This document shows positions 12,126 through 22,682 of a stretch of DNA of 64,000 bases, in pieces. The notes below the pieces were generated by a model. It saw nothing but the letters and a program-made list of their open reading frames with translations. It was not told the origin of the DNA and did not search any database. Numbering within the stretch: position 1 is the stretch's first letter; each line of letters begins with the position of its first letter. Origin of the DNA: Galerina marginata (lineage: Eukaryota; Basidiomycota; Agaricomycetes; Agaricales; Galerinaceae); the NCBI GenBank assembly GCA_023014335.1, contig JAECYW010000001.1, forward strand, positions 1,674,001 to 1,738,000, given 5' to 3'. The translations under genes and the position numbers were made by a program.

Positions 12126-14750
12126 CTAAATATAAGAGGTGTGTACATTGCAGACCAGTATTATATTATACGTAAAAATACAAGAATGTTGATAACAACG
12201 ATTATGACTAATTTCAGTACAAGAGAGCAAGATGACAGCAATGAGAGGCTGGGTAGAGAATATTAAATGACATGACCGATGAATGCAATGAACACAGCAG
12301 CACTTTCCGTTTGCCTTGTAATATAATGCCAGTTGCAGCCAACTGTCTTTTGCTTCAAGGCGACACCGACATTTCATTGTGCCCTCGTAAGGTCCGAGTC
12401 GCCATGGCCTGCTTGCCCAAATCTGCTCGCTCCCATCGCTGGCGCTCCATGGTGATTTACCATCCTGAGATCCCGGAGGGACGAGCCCACCGTTAATAGC
12501 CGGCGGTGGTACCCTTGTGCTTCCTCCAGAAAGCTTTCGTTGGTGCCCAACGCCTTGACCCATCTCTTTTTCTCCTCGCGTCTCGGTTAATCCAGCACCC
12601 GTGCCTCCTCCGTGCCCAACACCATTCCCGAAAACGCCATTCCCAGTGCCATTTGCCTCCTCGATGTGCTTGTCCTCAAGGGCACCACTTGCGAGTGGCT
12701 TCCTTGCTTGAGCGGCCTTTGTTTGTTCTTCCAGGTCGTACCGTGAGGAATATCCAGCGGGGGCCCATGAGCGAGATGTCCATGGTTTGCAGTTGGGGTC
12801 GTTATACATCTGGTATCATAATATAAGACATGATTCAAGCATTTCGTTGAGCGACATACCCTATCCACGCTTTCTAACGATAAATCTGAGCTCTCATAAA
12901 GGAAGAAGAAAACCATAGCGGCTCCCGCCAAGTTACAAGCTGCAAAATTAGACTCAGTTTGTGTCAAATTCAAAGTAAATTATAATGAGAAACGTACCAG
13001 CAAACACGAACCCATATCTAAATTGAATGGCGGACACAATGAAAGGAGTGAAGAAAGCAATCAAGAAATTCCATAGCCTGCGTTAAGGCATGATTGATCA
13101 ATTCTACTGTTTTACGAAAAAAATAACGACGACGGACCAATTGCTGGCAGTTGATAGCGAACCCTGCTTTGCCCTCGTACGGGTAGGGAATGTCTCTCCA
13201 ATGAGAATCCAGACGCCAGGGGCCCACGTCATAGCATATCCGAAGATGAACATGCAAGCACTAACAATCATCACTATCGGCAGAGCGTGGTTGGCGAAAA
13301 AGTAATGTCAGCGAGATCCTGAAGGTATGTAGGGTTAAAATGTACATGTTCCGGTCCCTTTATTCGTACTGGGGTCTTTAGCAGTTCCAGCAGCAGCGAA
13401 TACGAAAAGCCAGGCTGACTGCCAAAGTCCTCCGAAAATGAGCGGGAGTCTACGACCGAACTATAATCCGGGCGAGTAAATAAGTGAAGGTATAAAAGGA
13501 TACGGATGACGCACTCGTTCCATGACGTACAAGCCACCGAAGGTACACACAAAGTTGACTGCACCCAGAATAATCTGCGTCACGAAGCTGTCGCTGATAC
13601 CCTACACTCTGGAAAATTGTGGCACCATAATAGAAAAAGTAGTTTGCGCCAGTTAGCTGTTGGAAGGTCTGGAGCGCCATTCCTAATAGTGTGCGGTACA
13701 GTGTCTTGTTGTTGGGCTTGAAACAATCAATCCACCCAGACTTGAGACGCCCTTCCATTTCTACTTGGTTGGCGATTTCTTCTACTTCAGCTGCTACGAA
13801 GCGGTCGACCTTTTCGTCGACGACTTTGATACCGTGTGCCCTTTCGATCGAGCGCTGGGCTTCTTTGAGCCTTCCATGGGCAGCGAGCCATCGAGGAGAT
13901 TCGGGCATGAACAAGATTCCAACACCTAGAATACAAGGCCATACGAGGCCAATTCCTATTACTGTGCGCCATGACGCTGCCCCGCTTAATTGTCGGGTCC
14001 CAAAAGCAATGCAATCTGGAGTCATAGGTGTCATGGATAAGCCAAAGATACCCGCTGGTTAAGATAAAAAGACAAACAAGCAACAAGAATTCCGAAGGTG
14101 ATAAACAACTGGTAAGTGGCTGTTAAAGTTCCGCGGATTTGTGTAGGAGCTGTTTCTGCTTGATACTACTAATCGTTGAATAAATTTCAAGTAAAATGAA
14201 TCCAAGGGACGCACCATCGGTACAGCACAGCTTAAAGCTCCGACGGCGAGCCCTGATATAAAGCGGCCTACTGCAATTTGCTGCCAGACACTGACGGTGC
14301 ATATCTGGACAACAACGCCAATGCAGAACATGATGCACTCCACCACCATTGCGTAACGTCTTCCTAACCGATCTGCGATCCTGTTCATAGATATATTTTA
14401 GCACGTTCATCTCCTAATAAGGCGAAGGCTCAACGTACGGAGCCCCCATCAAGGCACCAACCAAGGTCCCTATAGATAGCAAGGATACGATGAGTCCAGC
14501 CCTCACGACGCTAAACTGGCAAGGTGTTATGATCCGCAGGATTCGAACAGGTAGCAAAACGCAGTTTGAAGTCTTGCATGAGGAGAATATCGCTGATTTG
14601 GCCGGTGTCATAGCCAAAAATGAAGCCTCCCATACTCGCGACGAGGGCGAGCATGATCGCGGTGCCCCCTATGGGCGTTCCATGCCTAAGAAATGGAATC
14701 AACAAGTGTGCAAAAGAAGAGAGGCGCGCATACATATAAAACAGAGGCAT
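12126..14750 (-). CDS. MFS hexose transporter (sugar porter family) with long C-terminal tail
   Basis: A 12-span plasma-membrane sugar transporter. After a short first exon (MPLFYM) the protein reads [20 protein letters not shown] and [19 protein letters not shown]. It then has [19 protein letters not shown] (the loop GRR motif), [20 protein letters not shown] after span 6, and [18 protein letters not shown] at span 7. The conserved end of span 12, [20 protein letters not shown], precedes a Gly/Asn-rich cytoplasmic tail. Many short introns interrupt it. The tail frame stays open to a stop at 12126, but the last 60 residues look non-coding. The true stop may be earlier, or a one-base shift may be present. 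Long tails occur in glucose-sensor-like transporters, but transport versus sensing cannot be decided here. Confidence 0.85.
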
Positions 14751-15305
14751 AATGGTATAGCCATTGTAAAGGAGAAGTGGTAGCCTTTATAGAGTGATGT
14801 CATTCATGCAGACCGTTGGCTGGAGTGGGACTGGACGACGACAAAGTGGGGCGAACCAACAAACGCCCATAGCAGACTTGACTTTGGCCACGACCCCGGA
14901 CACTTGCATACCAGTCGGGAACGGCCTTTCTATGACATCACAGCTCGGTCATGACTGACATCATCGTCTGCATCGAAAGCTTATCTAATTTGGTACAGGT
15001 AATTTACACAATTTAAGTGTCTCCTACGTGTATGCGGGGACGAGTGTTTGCTACTAGAATCGATTCGTTTATGTCGATGATGCTGGTGATAATGATAACA
15101 GGATTAACGGGATGACGGGCATGTGGGAAAGGACGGGGTAGTCGTGAATTTGGGTATCAAATCGAGGGTCCATGCGTGTGTGTGTTGTAGAATGGTGTTA
15201 CAATTGCGAAAGGGCGAATAATGTACGGCGAGAGCAATGCAGTGTAATGTTTTTGCGTGATTGGAGAGAATGACGGAGACGGGGCATAATTGATAGAGAA
15301 AGACG
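14751..15305. promoter_or_regulatory. Upstream region of the hexose transporter
   Basis: About 555 bp between the transporter start and the stop of the BTB-like gene, both on the minus strand. It holds the TATA box and a few short GC-rich motifs no more frequent than chance. No gene is seen. Confidence 0.4.
14785..14791 (-). promoter_or_regulatory. TATA box of the hexose transporter
   Basis: TATAAAG on the coding strand lies 34 bp upstream of the start codon. That is close, so the true start could be slightly further in. Motif match only. Confidence 0.4.
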
Positions 15306-16466
15306 CTAGATTGTCCTCTGCGCGACAAGTGAGCACATTACAGTTTAAACAGCATTGATAAAGGCCTCACCTTGACGACCGACCACTGTACAACGAGATT
15401 CTTTATTCGTTCCCGGAGCGCTTGCTGGCATTCACCGCAAGTTAGATGTTCAGCTAATGGACGGAGAGCTGATTCCATCGCACTTGTCGACAAGTCTAAT
15501 TCATCAGCATGAGTATTCTGGAGAATAACAGGATTCCAAACCACTCACCCGGCCTTGCATCCCATGCAAGATAGGCTGATGCCAGTGCCCAAGCTCGTGT
15601 CAACTTTTTCTGCTCGGCGAAATCGCAAAGAGGCGTCGGTGCATGAGGATGCGGCGGCGGAAGGCAGCACTCGCTTCAGCGCATCCGAAGCGGCCAAAAT
15701 GCAGGAAGAATAGCCGCTTGAGGTACACAGGGCCTATGCGCTCGGCCATTTGGTCTGTGAGAGTCGAGAGGGGGAAAGAGAGGAGATGAGAGGATGTGGA
15801 CACGGCTAGATCGTACAAGTCGTAAGAGGCTGCGAAGCGCGTATAATTCCAATGGATATAGAGGCGCATGGGACAAGAGTAACGAAAAGAGGGGCGTTGA
15901 AGGTGCGATGCGGACTTTTGGTCGGATTCCGTAGAGTGGTAGGCGGTTTACTGCAGTGACAAGGGTCGGGAAAGTCGGGGAATAGTGTGCGCATGACATT
16001 TCATAAACGGTATGCAAGATGATGTTCAACACTGTTGAATTCTCCGGTATAGGGATGATGGAATCTTGGTCTTTTGTCGAGGAAGGCGAGATGGGTAAAC
16101 GTCCGCGAAAACCGTTTTCAGAGGCCGCGATAAGAAGATGGGAATGAACGTAGAAGAACACGCTATCCGATGAAAGAAGGACGATATCTGGCGGAAGCGC
16201 AAGGTGTTGGGCGCCGGGGAAGAAGGTGGTGGAAACGGAGACTACTTCAGCGTCGTCTACGACTGGCGAGCCATCATGAGATTGCTGCGATGGCGAATAA
16301 AACGAGGAATCAGGAATAGGAGCTGAAATGAGACAAAAGACGCGCTTACAGGAGGGGTTGGTACTTGGAGCGGCGGTCGGTCTGAATGGACGCCTTGTTT
16401 CTGGGAATAGTCCATGTCGAGCGGGTCGGCGACGAATTGTAGGACGGAATCCCAGTCAGTGTCCAT
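15306..16466 (-). CDS. BTB/POZ-like domain protein (conserved basidiomycete hypothetical)
   Basis: The start MDTDWDSVLQFVADPLDMDY is followed by a proline-rich part. Next comes a BTB-like core, PPDIVLLSSDSVFFYVHSHL and LIAASENGFRGRLPISPSST. The helical continuation is LYDLAVSTSSHLLSFPLSTL and DQMAERIGPVYLKRLFFLHF, and the C-terminal part is PLCDFAEQKKLTRAWALASA, then CGECQQALRERIKNLVVQW. The gene ends VVKRTI after a last intron. Such proteins are common in mushrooms and of unknown role; BTB domains usually mediate protein-protein contacts. The conserved reading changes frame at about 15833, 15688 and 15658 (each like one extra base), and the first exon joins the second out of frame. It is the most broken conserved gene here: either a decaying gene or assembly error. 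Confidence 0.7.
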
Positions 16467-16766
16467 TTTGCGAGATGGGAGGAGGAAACAAAGGATCGAT
16501 TTAGACTTCAGCCGATCACAACATACTTTATGTACACCTATTTCTGCAATACGCATGCGTGTGTGCGAGGGGTCCTGCCATGCCTCAGTTTCCACCCCAA
16601 ATCTACAATTTAAATCTACGTTTCCCATAGTATCTGGAGCTGCCTCGTGCTGTCCATTACACTCGAGCAAGTGTCCGATAGACCGGCTTTTCTCACTGAC
16701 GCGGGGCCGCCGGCTTTCTACACCGTCGATCATGATCGATTGTAGGTATTCCGTCCACAAAGCAGT
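16467..16766. other. Intergenic region, BTB-like gene / DBP8
   Basis: A 300-bp gap between the start of the BTB-like gene and the stop of DBP8. It should contain the BTB-like promoter. An antisense open frame overlaps it but shows no family motifs. Confidence 0.4.
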
Positions 16767-18840
16767 CTAGGCCCTCCCCTCCTGCCCTTCAGGAACTCTG
16801 CGCGTGGCATATTTAATCTTGTGAATCTCCTCTCGCTGTCCAAAATTAGAGTCGTGAAGTTCCTGGAGACCGCCGGGTAAACAATTAAGAAAAATGAGAG
16901 CACTCAAAAGACACCCACCATGTTTGCTAGACGTTTCGCCGTCGATACCGCACTCAGCTTATCCAAAACCTTATCTTCGGGGACGGTCATCTCTTCAAGC
17001 TTAGTTTCTGTGCAATTCGTGGAGATTAGCTACATTTAAAGCATAGGGATATAGCCAATTGAAGTCTAGATGCTCACTAATTCGGTCTTCGATCTTCAAA
17101 ATCCGCTCTTCATCCCGCTCGGTAACAAAACTGATGGCAATACCTCCCTTTCCAGCACGAGCCGTTCTTCCTACACGATGTGTGTATTCTTCTGGTTCGT
17201 TCGGAAGATCCCAGTTTATGACAATCGCGACATCCTCGATATCAAGCCCACGAGCTCCAACGTCGGTCGAGATCAGGACTGGAATAACAGAAGAACGGAA
17301 TAATGATAGTGAAGACAGTCTCTCTCTTTGGGTAAGTCGTGAATGCAGTGCGGTACTTCTGATCATCAGTGTCTTTAGCAGAAGGGTCAAATAGGCAGCC
17401 GTGCGAGGCTTCGCGCAAAAGATGATTGTTGGTGGGGGCTGCTCTGGTTCATCTTCTGAATGGTCGACTTTGACTTTTTTCGCTTTGGATTTCGTTGGTC
17501 TCTTCCCTGACTTGACCGGTTCGGGTGGTGCTCGACGTAAGCGCAGGGTTGATTCCGGCGGATTGCATAGGAGATGGTAAAGGTAAGATTCACGAACATG
17601 GGAGGGCACAAGGAGATAGTGTTGCTTTAGCGTCGAAACAGTTTCAATGCTAAAATTCAAGTCATAAGATACCTTCCTTTTGATTCCAAGAGAATTTGCT
17701 TACGACTCTTGCATTCGGTGAATAAAAGGTTTTTGTTTACCCGGTCGAGGTGGTGCTTCTGCCAAGATTTCTATAGACGGTGTAAGTGTCGCAGTGAAAA
17801 GGCAAGTTTGGCGTTGTTTAGGTAGAACATTGAACAGGTAGCCTAGTTCCGGGGAGAATGTCGGCGTCAAAAGCCTATCGGCTTCGTCAAGGACCTACTC
17901 AGGTAGGGAAATGAATTGACTGTTTCCGAAATTTGGGATGGTCATGACACACCAGAAATTTAACTCTGGACAAATCCCATTCACCACTCGTGCTTCGAAG
18001 ATGGTCCACGATACGACCGGGGGTTGCAATTACGACGTGAGGTCGATTTCCCAGTTCTAATGCCTGCGACATCATGTCCATGCCTCCAACAACCACAGCC
18101 GTCCGAATATTCAAAGATCCGCCCAGAACAGTAAACTGTTCTGCAATTTGGAATGCAAGTTCTCTGTGTAAAATGAAATTAAACAACTTCATTACTAGAT
18201 TTGAATATTCGGTACCTTGTTGGAGTCAACACCAAGGCAAAGATGCCATATGGATCGACGGAGAGTTTTTGTAAGATCGGCAGAGCGAATGCGATAGTTT
18301 TTCCTGACCCGGTCTTCGCGTTGCCTATACAATCTCTGCCTATTCAATGAATAGTCAGCTCCTAAAAATCTAGAAGATGAATAAAACATTCTTGCCGGCC
18401 AGAAGTGGGGGAATACAGGCAGCCTGAACTTCGGTAGGTGCTTTAATGGACATGCTTTTCAGAGCAGTTTGCAGGGGCATAGATATCTCTAGAGATGCAA
18501 AGGAAGACACTTGAAGAGGCACAGTAGGCCGTAGTGGCTTCTGCTGTGTTTCAGCCCTCGTTCGTTGGCCGTACCAACCCAGGCGATCTTCCACAATTAG
18601 CGAGGAAGGAACAGTTTCTGTCTCCTGGTTTTGGAAAGACTCGAGTCGATCCTCGCTATCGGATTCATCGTTCAGAGAGTTTTCTTCAGCAGCTGATTCC
18701 TGTCCTTCGCCTTCGTTGTTCGAAGCCGAGTCTGCGTCTGAACTTGATTGGGATTCAGAGAGGCGCCTTTTCTTCCTTGGAGGTTGTTCTTGCTTGCGCA
18801 GCAAATCGTCAATGGTGGAAGGTGATGTGCCGTTTTTCAT
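16767..18840 (-). CDS. DBP8: DEAD-box ATP-dependent RNA helicase Dbp8
   Basis: A nucleolar helicase of the Dbp8/DDX49 group that acts in early 18S rRNA processing. The N-terminus ([20 protein letters not shown]) is followed by a KKRR basic patch and an acidic Ser/Glu stretch, then the Q-motif region [20 protein letters not shown]. Motif I is [13 protein letters not shown]. Motif II is VLDEADRLL. Motif III appears as [10 protein letters not shown]. Motif V is [15 protein letters not shown] and motif VI is [17 protein letters not shown] Lys/Glu-rich insert ([20 protein letters not shown]) lies between the domains. The end [19 protein letters not shown] fits Dbp8. All helicase motifs are intact, unlike the DEAD-box-like gene at 26-30 kb. 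Confidence 0.9.
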
Positions 18841-19371
18841 TCAAGACAGACTCGTAGAAATAATAGTGCCCCAGTGGTAGTGGTAGGGAGTATGCTGGTT
18901 TCTGCGACCAAAATGGAGGCATTATTACGTAACCAAGGTTTAAGCCATCGGGCCGGGAAACCCAGAAAAAACACACTTTTCTGTCCTTCCTTGTCCTTCA
19001 CGACAAACGCTCGAAATGACCTAGGCCTGAACATAAACGGGCCCTCAAAATTTGAATGAACCGAATATGGCACTTTGGCTTACAAGATTCGCGCAACTCT
19101 CAGTCCGTCTTCGTTTTCAAGTGTTCGCCTGCCAGTTTGGATAGCAACGATCCTAAAGTTAAAGCTTGAAGGACCAAGGTAAGAAGACACCAGGCCTTGA
19201 TATTCGGAAAGTTTCCGTCCCGCTACGGCAGATGCATACACGCATTCAGTTCCTGCTGGTCTTATCCTATTTAAAGGGTGCTTGAGACTGCTAAATCCTG
19301 CACCGTTCAAGTCCTACCTCAACCCAACCTCTTGTTGGAACACAGTCCCCAATCTGCGCCAAACCTTTGAA
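18841..19371. promoter_or_regulatory. Divergent promoter region, DBP8 / DUF302 gene
   Basis: A 531-bp gap between two genes reading away from each other. A TATTTAAAG box at 19268-19276 sits about 96 bp before the DUF302 start. No gene is seen. Confidence 0.5.
19268..19276 (+). promoter_or_regulatory. TATA-like box of the DUF302 gene
   Basis: TATTTAAAG lies about 96 bp upstream of the ATG, a usual promoter distance. Motif match only. Confidence 0.4.
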
Positions 19372-19988
19372 ATGTCGAAGACTGTTACCCCATTCACTGC
19401 GAAACTGGTCGAATTTGACACGACTGTCCCATTCACCGAAGTAATATCACGGCTTGATGCAGAGGTCAATAAAGCAGGCTCGCAGGACGTCATGGCGAAA
19501 CTTAGAATGGTTCAAAGCCAGGAAGAATTTATGTCCGTCGTTGAGAGGACTTCTGGGACTGATTTCTTGTTGGTTTTCTTTGCAATGCTTAGTGGATCGA
19601 CGATTAACAAACCCGCTGTTTTCTCAGATATTTTATGGAGATCCCACACCACAAGTTACTGAAGTTCGCAGACGGAATCGAAAAACCAGGGATCATCGCA
19701 TATACTTTTGGAAATCCTCTTGTGGCTCAAGCGATCTTGAAATACAACCCCCTTGCCGCGTACAGCATTCCACCACGTCTCTTGATACTCGAGAAACCGG
19801 ACGGCACTGGCAGCGTCGTGTCTTATCATCTCCCTTCTAGCGTCATGGGAGTGCCAGTCGGAGACAATCACCCAATACTACAGGCAGAGTTGGAAGCCTT
19901 GGACGCAAGGGTTGAGAAATTGGCGGTGAAGATCACTGCAGTCAAGATTGCGAGGTGGCATAGTCAAATCTCGCTATCGAATATATAA
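19372..19988 (+). CDS. DUF302 domain protein
   Basis: A small soluble protein of the DUF302 family, of unknown function, found in bacteria, archaea and many fungi. It starts MSKTVTPFTAKLVEFDTTVP, which begins the first alpha/beta unit. One GT-AG intron joins GTDFL to YFMEIPHHKLLKFADGIEKP. The conserved core then reads IAYTFGNPLVAQAILKYNPL, SIPPRLLILEKPDGTGSVVS and YHLPSSVMGV. Length is about 180 residues, typical of the fungal members. The frame is intact. A strong TATA-like box and divergence from DBP8 suggest an inducible gene, but nothing in the sequence states the trigger. Confidence 0.85.
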
Positions 19989-20204
19989 TAATTGCAGTAG
20001 AAAGTCTAAGGTAGTGGTAATACATGTACACAAGGGCCAGAGTGCTAGATCGAGAGAGAAATGCAGGAGACGCCAAAGAAACTGTGATCAATCTATGACC
20101 AATACTGGGTTGTAGAAATACAATAAGTGTCGAATCCGAATAGATGTGCGAGTAGAACATAGTGTACAATGTTAAAAATACAAATGTAAAGTCGTCATAG
20201 GATA

Positions 20205-21835
20205 TCACAAAGGGGAATCAAAATCTCCAGCGGTAAGCGTGAATTGAGAGCCTGTCTGTTGGGCAGAATACAGATTTTCGAACTCCCATTGTGCGACATC
20301 GGCGCTAGGGCCGGCTTGCCATTCTTGATCATGGTTGGCCAAAGCAGGGTTGTCAACAGGTGTCTGCAAAAACGAGATCATGTCGGCACTGAAGCCGAAG
20401 GATGCAAAAAATGCTGCATCGTCGTCGTCGTCGTTAGCCAGCTGAGGGCTCGTTGAATCAGACGGGGCTTCGAGGGTCGGAATGTCTATTTCAGAAGCTA
20501 TGTTGAACTGGCCAGTGGGGGTAAAGGCTTCCAAGTGACGTGAGTCTGGAAGGCATCGATGGCGCGGAGAAGGGTCCTGCAAGTTGGGGGTGAATGGGAC
20601 TCTGAATCTTCGCCTCCATCTGGGGAGAAATCCTTGTCATCGAATAAGGTCCCCACTGTGAGGCGTCGAATCCCATTGGTACGGGAATCGAGGCTTCGGC
20701 TCCTGGGCGAATGTCAGCGGGGGTCTAAAGGGTGAATTTAATAATAATAATAAAATGCAGGCAAGAGATTAAAAACGCACAATATTCTGGCCACGCGCAT
20801 GAACGAAGTCGGGGAAGTCCAAAGATAACTCGGCAGGTCGCGTGGCCATGTCACCAACGAGGGGTCCGTGAGACGATGGAAAGTCCTGCTTTGCATGCTC
20901 GATGAAGCCGAGAGATGTCGAAGGGCGTCGAGGAACGTAGGGAGGTGAAAAGAACGGTTCCTGCGGGCAAGTTGAGGTCGAAGATGGAATCTGAAAAGAG
21001 TTCGTAGAAGGCGCAGAAGGTGGAGTGGAAGTAGGGAACGCAGCCTGAGGGACTGGAATTTGAGCGACAGGACTTGGCGCTTCGACACTGCGAGCCTTTT
21101 TGGGTCTTCGTTTGCGAGCTGGTAGAGGAGACGGTCCCAAGTAGCGGGTGTACGTCTCTCTGAGATGCTGAGTCCGCTCCACTGCCTTGGCGGCGCAGTC
21201 TTCATCGGCCTGCACTTTGTCCTTGGTACGACGCATTCCTCGGGGGGCAGGCACAAACTTGTACTCAGGATTTTGCGCGAGATGTTGTTTCTGCACCTCA
21301 TGAGCACGCTGATGCCATTTCTGCTTCTCCTCGTCCTCCATCATAGTCCAAACTTGGCCGATAATTCGACTGAGGTTTTGCTGCCGCTTCTCGACATTCT
21401 TTGGGATGAGGCCTTTCTTCAGAAAGTCGGAGCGGAAAAGCATGAATGCGTTGGGAGGACGAGGGATGCGTTTGGCAGGCATTGATGGTTCGGAAGGGAT
21501 TGGTGAAAGGACATGAGTCTGGGAAGGTGTACATGGGCTGTGAGAACCAGCGTAGTCGCGTCCAGGCGTCGAGCTAGGCATATAAGAGTTATACCGTTGA
21601 AATGTATAAGACTGTTCCTCGACCTTGAGAGGCCCTCGAACGACCTTTGAGACAGGAACCTCGGTGTACAACGGAGAAAATGCCTGGGGAACAGCGGTCG
21701 GAGGATTCCACTCGGCCAGGCTTTCAGGAGCGATGGTGTATAGGCATTCTTCTGTTTTGATGTCGACTAAAAATTGTAAGCAAAAGACGATAAAAGAATG
21801 ACGAACGCAAAAAAACACATACCTGGAGATGCCAT
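20205..21835 (-). CDS. HMG-box transcription factor (MATA-HMG type)
   Basis: A sequence-specific DNA-binding protein with one HMG box, IPRPPNAFMLFRSDFLKKGL continuing VEKRQQNLSRIIGQVWTMME, around residues 95-165. The start exon encodes MASP and splices to VDIKTEECLYTIAPESLAEW. A basic segment follows the box (LPARKRRPKKARSVEAPSP), then a Ser/Pro-rich region and an acidic tail with a poly-Asp run (LANDDDDDAAFFASFGFSAD) that may activate transcription. This box type in mushrooms includes regulators of mating and fruiting; the target is not deducible. Near 20580 the conserved reading moves to another frame at HPQLAG, either by one extra base or by an 80-nt intron ending in TTGCAG. A TATATAAAG box lies about 115 bp upstream. 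Confidence 0.85.
20738..20756. repeat. AAT/TAA simple repeat
   Basis: A short run of about six trinucleotides (AATAATAATAATAAAA) inside the intron of the HMG-box gene. Confidence 0.7.
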
Positions 21836-22682
21836 CTTGAAGGGAAGAGAGAACGAAAGAATAGGTTGGTCGTAAGTGTAATAGAAAGGAATAACGAGGT
21901 CGTAAGTGGGCGTAAAGGTAGTTGTCGACGTCGAGGGCAAAGCGAATTTCTTTATATACGCAGGAAATCCCGCCGTGCTGCAGATAAGTGTAGCGCGCCA
22001 TCTCTCTGACTCTCTTTTGGCCACGAGGTATTTTGTCAAAGGTAGATGAGCAGCATGAGGCGCCTACTTGAAAGAATGTTATTTTAAGCTCGCCGCCCTC
22101 GTATTCCGAATAGGAACTGAGGACATAGCAAGAGTAAATCAACGGCAAAGTGCGCTTACACGTTGGCCGGAGGCTTTTGCCAGGCGCCGGTCGATGAGCA
22201 AAACGACTAGTTAACAGGTTCGGTTGAGCGCCCATTCGTGAAGAAAACAACTACCAGCGGAACACTCACCAAAATATCACATTATAGACATGGTTCCCGT
22301 TCCTCGAGTGTCTGTTCCTCGTTGACTATTTATCTGTGAAGGAGTGGAAGCAATGTTGACCTGCCTCATGTCGAGCTTCGTGGTGTAGCCACTCGTGACT
22401 CGTTGCTGCCTCGCTGCGGCCTCATGTTCTGCTGTCCCCATTAAAATAGTATTTTTGACACGCGTATTAATTGGACAGTCTTGGGACGGTCGAATGTATC
22501 GATGAACGAGAAATTCGAATTATAAGTCGTTTTTCTACTCACTGTCAAAGCAAGAAAACGACTGACTTGTTAATGCTAATCACAAATTTCTGTATTACGC
22601 GCATTTAGGACCGAAAGTTTATCTAGATTTAAAATAGTGAGATTATGCGATATGCGAGTTAGAAATTTGCGCTAACTGGAGT
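21836..22682. promoter_or_regulatory. Upstream region of the HMG-box gene
   Basis: About 850 bp between the HMG-box gene start and the SUA5 stop. Apart from the TATA box I see only short open frames and A/T-rich sequence near 22440-22680. No repeat is evident. Confidence 0.4.
21951..21958 (-). promoter_or_regulatory. TATA box of the HMG-box gene
   Basis: GTATATAAAG on the coding strand, about 115 bp upstream of the start codon. This fits a transcript with an 80-90 nt leader. Confidence 0.45.

Noticed and set aside
14846..15039. Three SYGGRG (CreA/Mig1-type) motifs before the hexose transporter
   Set aside because: The six-base degenerate motif is expected about twice in a region of this size, so the count is not meaningful.
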